Source of the DNA: Selenomonadaceae bacterium UBA3796
GTDB lineage: Bacteria; Bacillota; Negativicutes; Selenomonadales; Selenomonadaceae
DNA: 9,587 nt
Assembly: GCA_002369175.1 (NCBI GenBank)
Contig: DFES01000073.1
Span: 1 to 9,587 of the forward strand
Reading direction: 5' to 3'
The notes under the pieces are model-generated. The model saw only the letters and a program-made list of their open reading frames with translations. It was not told the DNA's origin and searched no databases. The position numbers and the translations under genes are program-made. This document shows positions 3,647 through 9,587 of this stretch, piece by piece; within the stretch, counting starts at the first letter, position 1; the number at the start of each line of letters is the position of its first letter.

Positions 3647-6241
3647 ATGTCGAAATACAGGGTTTATGAAGTGGCAAAAAAATTTGGCATAGACTATAAA
3701 ATCGTATTGGATATCTTGAAGAAAAAGGATTTCAAGGTGACCAATAATTTCTCAAGTGTCGGAGAAGAGGAATACAACGCAGTGAAAGAGGCTCTGACCA
3801 AGAAACCCGCCGAAAAGCCGAAACAGGAGAAAACGAACAAAAAAACAGAGGCAAAGGCAGAGGCACGGTCGGAAACGAAAGCAGAGATAAAGGCTGCAGC
3901 ATCGAAGCCTGAGCAGAAACAGGAGGCAAAGCCCGTGGAAAAAGCGGCAGAGAAACCTGCAGAAAAGATGGTGGAAAAACCTGTGGAAAAACCTGCCGCA
4001 CCACAGCAGCGCACAGAAAAAACCTCCGTCAATGCGCAGCCCAGAAGATCCAAGGAACAGCCGAAGCCTCGGGAAAACGGCAGAAATAAAGGCGGAAATG
4101 AAACTGCAGGAGGAGGCTACAACCGCTCCCAGAATCGCAACGATGGGGGGGCGCGCCGCAATGCAGCTCCTGCCCAGGGAACGGCCGGCAAATCAGAAAA
4201 AGCCGGACGTGACCGCAGCGGCAACGGTTCCCGCACTGACCGTGACCGCCGCAGCCGTGACGGAAACAACAGCGATCGCGGCGGCAACCGCAGCGGGCGC
4301 GGCCGCAATGGCCGTGATGACGGCAGAAGCGAGAACAAGCCGGAGCGGCAGGGGGGAAATCGCAAAGACCGCCGCAACAAACGGGCTGCCCAGCCTGTCC
4401 CGCAAAAAATGGAAATCGCCCGCCCGAAACATATCAAGGTTGGGGAGTCCATTGCCGTAAAGGATCTGGCAAGCAAGATGAGCTGCACTGCAGCGGAAGT
4501 CATCAAGAAGCTCATGCTCATGGGTGTCATGGCCAGCATCAACCAGGAAATCGACTTCGATACGGCAGCCCTTGTGGCGTCGGAGTTCGGAGTGACGGCA
4601 GAGGAATTGCCGCCGGAGGTTGACCCCACGGAGATCCCGGAGATCGAGGATGATCCGAAGACCTTGAAGCTTCGGCCTCCCGTGGTCACCGTTATGGGGC
4701 ATGTCGACCACGGCAAGACATCCCTTTTGGATGTCATACGCAAGACTTCTGTTTCGGCTCACGAAGCAGGCGGCATCACCCAGCATATCGGCGCTTACCA
4801 GGTCATCTGCAAAGACAAGAAAATCGTATTCCTGGATACGCCGGGTCATGAGGCGTTTACGGCGATGCGCGCCCGCGGAGCGCAGGTGACGGATATTGCC
4901 ATTCTCGTGGTGGCAGCGGATGACGGTGTCATGCCGCAGACCGTGGAAGCCATTCACCATGCGAAATCCGCCAATGTCCCCATCATTGTGGCCATCAACA
5001 AAATCGATAAGCCCGGAGCGAACCCTGACCGTGTGAAGCAGGAACTCATGGAGAAGGGGCTCGTGCCGGAGGAATACGGCGGGGATACCATCATGGTGCC
5101 TGTCTCGGCAAAGCAGAAGATGGGAATCAATGACCTTCTGGAAATGATCCTTTTGGTGGCAGAGGTTCAGGAACTCAAGGCAAACCCGAACCGCGAAGCC
5201 AGGGGTGTCATCATCGAGGCAGAGCTGGACAAGGGGCGCGGACCGGTGGCAACGGTGCTGGTTCAGAGCGGTACGCTTCGCATTGGCGACTCCATTGTTG
5301 CGGGAACAACCTATGGCAAGGTGCGCGCCATGGTCAATGACCGCGGTGACAGCGTAAAGAAAGCAGGTCCCTCCGTGCCTGTGGAGGTCCTCGGATTCAA
5401 TGACGTGCCTGCGGCAGGCGATCTTCTCGCAGTCCTGGAGGAAAAGCAGGCGCGCTCCATTGCGGATGCCCGCATCGAACGTCAGCGCACGAAACTCATG
5501 AAAGCGAAGAAGGTCTCTTTGGACGATCTCTTCCAGCAGATACAGGAAGGCAGCATCAAGGACCTCAATATCGTGGTCAAGGCAGATGTGCAGGGATCCG
5601 TGGAGGCTCTCAACAGCTCCCTCCTCTCCCTCAACAAGAACGACGAGGTTCGGGTGAGCATTGTCCATTCCGGCGTTGGTGCAGTCAATGAGTCCGATGT
5701 CATGCTGGCTTCTGCCTCCAATGCTCTCATCATCGCCTTCAACGTGCGTCCCGATGCCAATGCCCGCCGCATGGCGGATGCAGAGGATATCGACATCCGC
5801 ACTTACCGCGTCATATACGATGCCCTCAACGATGTGAAGGATGCCATGTCCGGCATGCTGGCGCCGAAGTACAAGGAGGTTGTACAGGGTCATGTGGAAA
5901 TCCGCAAGGTCATGAAGTTCTCCAAGGCTCTGGTGGCCGGTTCCTATGTGTTGGACGGCAAGATCTTCAACAATTCCAAGATCCGCATCATCCGCGACAA
6001 CATTGAGATTTTTGACGGGGAAATCGATTCCTTGCGCCGTTTCAAGGACGAGGTGAAGGAAGTCGCCGCAGGCTACGAATGCGGCATTTCCATCGTGGAT
6101 TTCCGCGATTTCCGCGAAGGGGACATCATCGAGCCCTACACCATGGAGGAAATAGAGACTTCCATTGCGGAAGCGAACCAGGCCGCTGCCAAACGCCGTG
6201 AGGAGGAGCAGCAGGCAAAAGAAAGCAATGAGGCAAAGTAA
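3647..6241 (+). CDS. infB: Translation initiation factor IF-2
   Basis: IF2 is the GTPase that places fMet-tRNA on the 30S subunit and drives subunit joining. The start is ATG 3647 with a G-rich SD (3635-3642), giving 864 aa. The open frame reaches further upstream, but only inside ylxQ. An N-terminal IF2N module is at 1-50 (YRVYEVAKKFGIDYKIVLDI). A long disordered linker covers about 52-255: first Lys/Glu/Ala/Pro-rich, then Arg/Gly/Asn/Asp-rich. A second IF2N module is at about 265-320 (VKDLASKMSCTAAEVIKKLM). The G domain starts near 342, with G1 GHVDHGKT (351-358), G2 GGITQH (375-380), G3 DTPGHE (397-402), G4 NKID (451-454) and G5 SAK (487-489). Domains II-IV follow, including DLNIVVKADVQGSVEAL and the fMet-tRNA-binding C2 domain at about 740-835. 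All GTPase motifs are intact. ylxP, which follows infB in Bacillus, is absent. Confidence 0.99.
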   Translation: MSKYRVYEVAKKFGIDYKIVLDILKKKDFKVTNNFSSVGEEEYNAVKEALTKKPAEKPKQEKTNKKTEAKAEARSETKAEIKAAASKPEQKQEAKPVEKAAEKPAEKMVEKPVEKPAAPQQRTEKTSVNAQPRRSKEQPKPRENGRNKGGNETAGGGYNRSQNRNDGGARRNAAPAQGTAGKSEKAGRDRSGNGSRTDRDRRSRDGNNSDRGGNRSGRGRNGRDDGRSENKPERQGGNRKDRRNKRAAQPVPQKMEIARPKHIKVGESIAVKDLASKMSCTAAEVIKKLMLMGVMASINQEIDFDTAALVASEFGVTAEELPPEVDPTEIPEIEDDPKTLKLRPPVVTVMGHVDHGKTSLLDVIRKTSVSAHEAGGITQHIGAYQVICKDKKIVFLDTPGHEAFTAMRARGAQVTDIAILVVAADDGVMPQTVEAIHHAKSANVPIIVAINKIDKPGANPDRVKQELMEKGLVPEEYGGDTIMVPVSAKQKMGINDLLEMILLVAEVQELKANPNREARGVIIEAELDKGRGPVATVLVQSGTLRIGDSIVAGTTYGKVRAMVNDRGDSVKKAGPSVPVEVLGFNDVPAAGDLLAVLEEKQARSIADARIERQRTKLMKAKKVSLDDLFQQIQEGSIKDLNIVVKADVQGSVEALNSSLLSLNKNDEVRVSIVHSGVGAVNESDVMLASASNALIIAFNVRPDANARRMADAEDIDIRTYRVIYDALNDVKDAMSGMLAPKYKEVVQGHVEIRKVMKFSKALVAGSYVLDGKIFNNSKIRIIRDNIEIFDGEIDSLRRFKDEVKEVAAGYECGISIVDFRDFREGDIIEPYTMEEIETSIAEANQAAAKRREEEQQAKESNEAK
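3935..3994 (+). repeat. Five tandem 12-bp units in the infB linker
   Basis: Five consecutive 12-bp units encode the tetrapeptides VEKA, AEKP, AEKM, VEKP and VEKP (IF2 residues 97-116). The last two units are identical, GTGGAAAAACCT at 3971-3982 and 3983-3994. The others are diverged. This looks like slippage-driven growth of the flexible linker and keeps the reading frame. Confidence 0.85.
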
Positions 6242-6257
6242 CATGCCTATGGACAGG

Positions 6258-6265
6258 AAAGGAGG
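6258..6265 (+). promoter_or_regulatory. Very strong ribosome binding site of rbfA
   Basis: AAAGGAGG at 6258-6265 is a near-complete complement of the 16S rRNA 3' end, 9 nt before the rbfA ATG at 6275. It lies in the 33-nt gap after infB. rbfA is therefore likely translated independently of infB, unlike the overlapping genes downstream. Confidence 0.85.
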
Positions 6266-6274
6266 CGGGGCTCT

Positions 6275-6643
6275 ATGAGCCAGCTTCGAGTGGAAAAACT
6301 TCAGGAGCTCATGAAGCAGGAGATCAGCCAGATCATCCTGCGGGAGCTCAAGGATCCCCGCATTGGTTTTGTGACCGTTACAGATGTGGAGGTTACGGGG
6401 GATCTCAGGGAAGCAAAGATCTACGTGAGCATCATGGGAGGTGAAAAGCAGGTGGAGGAGTGCTGGAGGGGACTTCAATCCTCTCTTGGCTACATCCGCC
6501 GGGAAATCGGCAGGAGAATCCGCCTGCGCTTCACGCCGGAGCTCTCCTTTGCCCTGGACAAATCCCTGGATTACAGCGCCCACATACAGGAATTGCTTCT
6601 TAAAGTTCAGAAGGAAGAAGAGCAGAAGGAAGAAGAGAAATGA
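6275..6643 (+). CDS. rbfA: 30S ribosome-binding factor RbfA
   Basis: RbfA binds the 30S neck region and helps 16S 5'-end maturation and the release of immature subunits. It is a single KH-type domain of 122 aa, the normal length. Typical family segments are the N-terminal RVEKLQELMKQEISQIILRE (5-24) with LKDPRIGFVTVTDVEVTGDL, then AKIYVSIMG (47-55), and the C-terminal IRREIGRRIRLRFTPELSF (74-92) with LDKSLDYSAHI. The tail is a short acidic/basic run of Lys and Glu (113-122). The start is fixed by the strong SD upstream. The stop overlaps the nrnA start by 4 bases (ATGA). Together with rimP and infB it forms the ribosome-assembly core of the operon. Confidence 0.97.
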   Translation: MSQLRVEKLQELMKQEISQIILRELKDPRIGFVTVTDVEVTGDLREAKIYVSIMGGEKQVEECWRGLQSSLGYIRREIGRRIRLRFTPELSFALDKSLDYSAHIQELLLKVQKEEEQKEEEK

Positions 6644-7596
6644 ACATATCATTGACGGAAGCTATGAAAGCCCTTTTGCATGCGAGGAAACTGGTCATTG
6701 CTGCCCATGTGAACCCCGATGGGGATGCCATCGGCTCGTCCCTTGGGCTCAGGCATGTACTCCTTGGCATGGGGAAGGAGGTTCAGGTCTTCATCGATGA
6801 CGATATCCCGGCAATATTCTCCGTATTGCCGGGATATGAGGTTATAGAGAAGCCTGAAAAGGATACGCGGAAAGGGAAGATCCAGGCAGATCTTCTGGTG
6901 GTTTTGGATGCTTCTCTCGACCGCATTGGTGATGTGGAGGCTGTTGTGGATGCTCCTGTCCTCAACATCGACCACCATGTCTCGAACCGTGGCGAAGCCT
7001 TTCAGGCCTATGTGGACTCCAAACGAGCTGCCACAGCGGAAATCATCTATGAGCTCGTCAAGGAGATGGGGCAGAGTTTCACCCGGGATTCTGCCATGTG
7101 CATCTATACGGGCATTGCCACGGATACGGGGTTCTTCCGCTACTCCAACACGAGCCCCTTCACCATGCGGGCGGCAGCGGAACTCATGGAATACGGCGTG
7201 GAGCCCCATATCATTTCCGAAGCCATGGAACAGAAATCCTATGAAGTCGTCAAGGGAATGGCGGAGGCAATGCAGACCATCGAGCGGTTCTCCCAGGGGA
7301 GGGCGGCAGGAATTTTCCTTGACCATGCCATGACTTCCGAGATGGAGAATACCGAGGGCTTCATCGATATGGTGCGGGTCATTGAGGGGGTGGACGTGGC
7401 AGTTCTGCTGAAAGCGAAGGAAGAGAAACTCTGCCGCGTGAGCATGCGGTCAAAGGGACTGGATGTGGCGAAAATCGCCATGAGCTTTGGAGGCGGCGGC
7501 CATGTGCGCGCCGCCGGCTGCACGCTGGAGATGGACTTTGCCGAAGCGAAAAAGACGATCATGGAAGCCATTGCAAGAGCCTTGGAGGCATCATGA
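6640..7596 (+). CDS. nrnA: DHH/DHHA1 nanoRNase and pAp phosphatase, NrnA-like
   Basis: NrnA-type enzymes degrade 2-5-nt RNAs to mononucleotides and dephosphorylate pAp to AMP, in Firmicutes that lack Orn. The protein is 318 aa, close to B. subtilis NrnA (313). The N-terminal DHH domain carries the metal-binding motifs: AAHVNPDGDAIG (21-32; H23, D27, D29), VVLDAS (D90), IDHHVSN (D111, H112, H113) and GIATDTGFFRYSN (D162). The C-terminal DHHA1 domain has SMRSKGLDVAKIAMSFGGGG (268-287) followed by H288, which is the GGGGH substrate-binding motif. The ATG lies in an ATGA overlap with rbfA, with GAAGGA (6625-6630) as SD. Some annotations label such genes RecJ-like, but the length and lack of an OB extension point to NrnA. 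Bacillus has its nrnA elsewhere, so this placement is a lineage marker. Confidence 0.92.
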   Translation: MNISLTEAMKALLHARKLVIAAHVNPDGDAIGSSLGLRHVLLGMGKEVQVFIDDDIPAIFSVLPGYEVIEKPEKDTRKGKIQADLLVVLDASLDRIGDVEAVVDAPVLNIDHHVSNRGEAFQAYVDSKRAATAEIIYELVKEMGQSFTRDSAMCIYTGIATDTGFFRYSNTSPFTMRAAAELMEYGVEPHIISEAMEQKSYEVVKGMAEAMQTIERFSQGRAAGIFLDHAMTSEMENTEGFIDMVRVIEGVDVAVLLKAKEEKLCRVSMRSKGLDVAKIAMSFGGGGHVRAAGCTLEMDFAEAKKTIMEAIARALEAS

Positions 7597-8483
7597 TAGA
7601 GGCAAGTGGTTTCCTGAACATCCTGAAACCGCCGGGGATGTCCTCCCATGATGTGGTCAGCGCAGTGCGAAGGACGCTTCATATCAAGCGTGTGGGACAT
7701 GCCGGGACACTGGATCCCGCAGCGGCGGGAGTTCTGCCCGTAGCAGTGGGACGTGCGGCCAGGCTCATCGAGTACCTTGCCATGTCGGACAAGTCCTATC
7801 GGGCAGAAGTTCTGCTGGGTCTTGCCACGGACAGCGGAGATGCCATGGGCAGCTTGACAGAGAGAATGCCGGATGCCCGGATGCCTTCCGAAAGCAGGCT
7901 GAAGGAAGTTCTGGCCGGATTTCTGGGAAGCATCGAGCAAAGGCCGCCGAAGCACTCCGCCATCAAGATACATGGCCGCAAAGCCTGCGATATGGCAAGG
8001 CAGGACATGGAGGTGGAGATTCCCCTGCGGCAGGTGGAAATCCATCGGCTGGAGCTTTTGGCATCCAATGGAGAGGAACGCAAGTTCCTTTTGGATGTGG
8101 ACTGCTCCAAGGGAACCTATATCCGCAGTCTTTGCATGGATATCGGAAAAGCGCTAGGCATCCCCGCAGTGCTCTCCTTTCTGTTGCGCAGACGGGTAGG
8201 GGATTTTACCCTTTCAGGCGCCTGCACGCTGGAGGAGCTGGCGGAAAAAGGCATGGAGGCGTTGCTCTCTCCGGAACAGTGCCTCTCTCATATTTCCCGT
8301 TATGAACTTCCGGAGCATCGTGCCAAACCTTTTTGCAACGGCCTTCCCACCGGAGAACAGCGGAAGGAGGATTTGCCCTCCCTGCTTCGGGTTTACAGCG
8401 GGGAACAGTTTTTGGGCATGGGACGCTATGATGCATTGGAAAAGGCAGTTTATCCTGTGAAAGTATACAGAGAATCTATATGA
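7593..8483 (+). CDS. truB: tRNA pseudouridine(55) synthase TruB
   Basis: TruB makes pseudouridine 55 in the T-loop of nearly all tRNAs and also acts as a tRNA folding helper. It is 296 aa, which fits the bacterial family. The start region GFLNILKPPGMSSHDVVS (6-23) is typical. The catalytic motif GHAGTLDPAAAGVLPVAVG (35-53) holds the nucleophile D41. SYRAEVLLGLATDSGD (68-83) carries the conserved Tyr, and KGTYIRSL (173-180) the conserved active-site Arg. The last 70 or so residues, from about SPEQCL (226-231), form the C-terminal RNA-binding (PUA-like) part. The ATG at 7593 overlaps the nrnA stop (ATGA), with GGAGG at 7584-7588 only 4 nt upstream, so re-initiation from nrnA is likely. All key residues are present. 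Confidence 0.97.
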   Translation: MIEASGFLNILKPPGMSSHDVVSAVRRTLHIKRVGHAGTLDPAAAGVLPVAVGRAARLIEYLAMSDKSYRAEVLLGLATDSGDAMGSLTERMPDARMPSESRLKEVLAGFLGSIEQRPPKHSAIKIHGRKACDMARQDMEVEIPLRQVEIHRLELLASNGEERKFLLDVDCSKGTYIRSLCMDIGKALGIPAVLSFLLRRRVGDFTLSGACTLEELAEKGMEALLSPEQCLSHISRYELPEHRAKPFCNGLPTGEQRKEDLPSLLRVYSGEQFLGMGRYDALEKAVYPVKVYRESI

Positions 8484-9409
8484 AAACCTACACAAAAATA
8501 ACGGATATCACAAAAAAATATTCAAACGTTGTTGTAGCTCTCGGCATGTTTGACGGTATGCACATCGGTCATCAGAGCATTGTCCGTCGGGCACTGGAGC
8601 TTGCCTCTGAGCAGGGGGGCACCGGCGCTGTTTTCACCTTCAACAACCATCCCCTTTCCGTTCTGGCAAAGGACAGAATGCCTCTCCAGATCGGCAGCCC
8701 TGAGCTTCGCGCTTCGATCCTTGAAAGCATGGGCGTAGAGGTTCTTTTCAACATTCCATTTACAAAGGAGTTTTCCCGTCTTTCGCCGGAGAAATTCCTG
8801 GAACTGCTGAGGGATCATCTGGCTCCCTGCTATGTTGTGACCGGAGCAAACTTCACCTTTGGCCGGCAGGGAAAGGGAAACCAGAGACTTTTGCAGCGAG
8901 TGGGAGAGAATTATGGATTTCATGCGGAAATCTGTCCCACGGTACTGGCAGAAGGACGCCCCGTCAGCAGCACCCGCATCCGTGAGCTCCTGCAGGAAGG
9001 GGACATCGATACCGTCAATGAGTTTCTTGGAAGGCACTTCACCTTCACGGCCAGGGTAATCCATGGCGACCGCCGTGGACGCACCCTGGGATTCCCCACG
9101 GCAAATCTGCAGATATCGGAAGGCAGAGCCATGCCGCCCAACGGAGCCTATGCTGTGCAGGTGATCTGCAAGGGGAGATGCTGCAATGGTCTGGCCAACA
9201 TCGGCAACAATCCGACCTTCAACGGGACGGATCGCCGTCTGGAGGTGAATATACAGGACTTTCACGAGGATATTTACGATCAGCTTCTGCAGATCATCTT
9301 TTTGAAAAAACTGCGGGATGAAAAGAAATTTCCCTCTGTGGAACACCTTGTCCGCCAGCTTCATCGGGACAAGGAAGCCGCGAAAATCATCTGGGAAAAG
9401 AATTCCTGA
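8480..9409 (+). CDS. ribF: Bifunctional riboflavin kinase / FAD synthetase RibF
   Basis: RibF phosphorylates riboflavin to FMN and then adenylates FMN to FAD. It is 309 aa, the usual size. The N-terminal nucleotidyltransferase (FAD synthetase) domain has GMFDGMHIGHQ (22-32) with the HxGH motif, NNHP (55-58), GANFTFGRQGKG (122-133) and VSSTRIR (162-168). The C-terminal kinase domain has GDRRGRTLGFPTANL (196-210), in which PTAN binds Mg-ATP, GLANIGNNPTF (237-247) and LEVNI with the catalytic Glu at 255. The ATG at 8480 overlaps the truB stop (ATGA). Only a weak purine-rich sequence (AGAGA, 8469-8473) precedes it, so translation probably depends on truB. No FMN riboswitch is visible. As the last gene of the operon it is followed by a clear terminator. 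Confidence 0.97.
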   Translation: MKTYTKITDITKKYSNVVVALGMFDGMHIGHQSIVRRALELASEQGGTGAVFTFNNHPLSVLAKDRMPLQIGSPELRASILESMGVEVLFNIPFTKEFSRLSPEKFLELLRDHLAPCYVVTGANFTFGRQGKGNQRLLQRVGENYGFHAEICPTVLAEGRPVSSTRIRELLQEGDIDTVNEFLGRHFTFTARVIHGDRRGRTLGFPTANLQISEGRAMPPNGAYAVQVICKGRCCNGLANIGNNPTFNGTDRRLEVNIQDFHEDIYDQLLQIIFLKKLRDEKKFPSVEHLVRQLHRDKEAAKIIWEKNS

Positions 9410-9450
9410 ACCATGGAACCTTGTTCTGGAAACAGGGAAAGCGAATCATG

Positions 9451-9485
9451 AAAAAGCCGTCAAAGCGATTTTGATGGCTTTTTTT
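9451..9485 (+). terminator. Intrinsic terminator of the operon, after ribF
   Basis: AAAAAGCCGTCAAA (9451-9464) pairs with TTTGATGGCTTTTT (9470-9483), with one G-U pair (9459 with 9475), around the loop GCGAT. The strand ends in seven T (9479-9485). It starts 41 nt after the ribF stop and is the expected end of the rimP-ribF transcript. Confidence 0.9.
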
Positions 9486-9512
9486 GCGTGCGATCCATTA
9501 TGGTATCAAGTA

Positions 9513-9560
9513 AAAACGCACGGAGCAGGCGGCTTCCAAGCCGCCTGCTCCGTGCGTTTT
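9513..9560. terminator. 23-bp perfect palindrome, probable bidirectional terminator
   Basis: Bases 9513-9535 are the exact reverse complement of 9538-9560, with only CC (9536-9537) between them. The arms read from AAAACGCACGG inward to GGCGGCTT. TTTT follows the stem on the + strand, and a five-T run on the - strand (from the A run 9512-9516). It would stop transcription both ways, acting as back-up for the terminator at 9451-9485 and possibly ending a convergent gene to the right of the window. With a 2-nt gap, the DNA could also extrude as a cruciform. Confidence 0.75.
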
Positions 9561-9587
9561 GTTCGTAGAATAGGCCATTCTGCGAAC
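9561..9587. repeat. Inverted repeat at the right window edge
   Basis: GTTCGTAGAAT (9561-9571) pairs with ATTCTGCGAAC (9577-9587) with a single T-G pair, around the 5-nt loop AGGCC. It begins directly after the 23-bp palindrome and ends exactly at the window edge, so it may continue. No T run is visible after it. No gene is detectable between 9410 and 9587 on either strand. Confidence 0.6.

Noticed and set aside
4193..6652. An 819-codon open frame on the minus strand across infB and rbfA
   Set aside because: It lies fully antisense to the conserved IF2 and RbfA coding sequence. Its translation is rich in His, Asp and Leu or low-complexity Ala, as expected of the mirror of codon-biased genes, and shows no family motif that I recognise.
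8400..8480. FMN riboswitch or separate promoter for ribF
   Set aside because: ribF overlaps truB by 4 bases. I see no room for an RFN element and no -35/-10 pair of good quality.
9448..9474. Mini-ORF of 8 codons (ATG 9448) within the terminator
   Set aside because: It overlaps the terminator stem, has no clear SD and is too short to judge. Chance occurrence is likely.

Overview
The window is a conserved translation/transcription operon of a low-branching Firmicute (Bacillota). All ten genes lie on the + strand: the 3' end of polC, then rimP-nusA-ylxR(rnpM)-ylxQ-infB-rbfA-nrnA-truB-ribF. PolC, the Gram-positive-type replicative polymerase, places the organism in the Firmicutes. The fairly GC-rich coding sequence, the lack of ylxP between infB and rbfA, and a DHH/DHHA1 nanoRNase gene between rbfA and truB fit a Negativicutes or Clostridia-like lineage better than Bacillus. 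I lean to Negativicutes (Selenomonas-like), which is an inference I could not test by search.

Layout. Positions 1-1073 hold the last 356 codons of polC. The 157-bp gap that follows carries a strong sigma-A-type promoter with an extended -10 (1102-1130) and, in the transcribed leader, a perfect GC-rich hairpin with a poor U-tract (1158-1183) that looks like an attenuator. rimP (1231-1683) is followed by an unusually long 168-bp gap. That gap holds a 7-bp hairpin, a large bulged palindrome (1722-1796) and a segment that ends like a type I-C CRISPR repeat (1798-1832), and then a strong ribosome binding site for a TTG-started nusA (1852-2988). From nusA on the genes are tightly packed: ylxR and ylxQ abut or overlap by a base, infB follows 13 bp after ylxQ, rbfA has its own very strong SD, and nrnA, truB and ribF are joined by three successive ATGA stop/start overlaps. 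After ribF there is an intrinsic terminator (9451-9485), a 23-bp perfect palindrome with T runs on both strands (9513-9560), and a further inverted repeat that runs to the window edge (9561-9587).

How the genes work together. RimP, RbfA and TruB act in 30S assembly and tRNA modification. IF2 starts translation. NusA controls pausing and termination. YlxR and YlxQ are small RNA-binding proteins, YlxR being an RNase P modulator in B. subtilis. NrnA clears nanoRNAs and pAp. RibF makes FMN and FAD. The likely control point is the leader upstream of rimP, where NusA could stimulate termination and so limit its own operon, as reported for the equivalent B. subtilis operon.

The genes are ordinary and well conserved. 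I found no new multi-gene system. The parts worth a second look are non-coding: the rimP leader, the structured rimP-nusA gap with its CRISPR-repeat-like segment, and the palindrome cluster at the right end.
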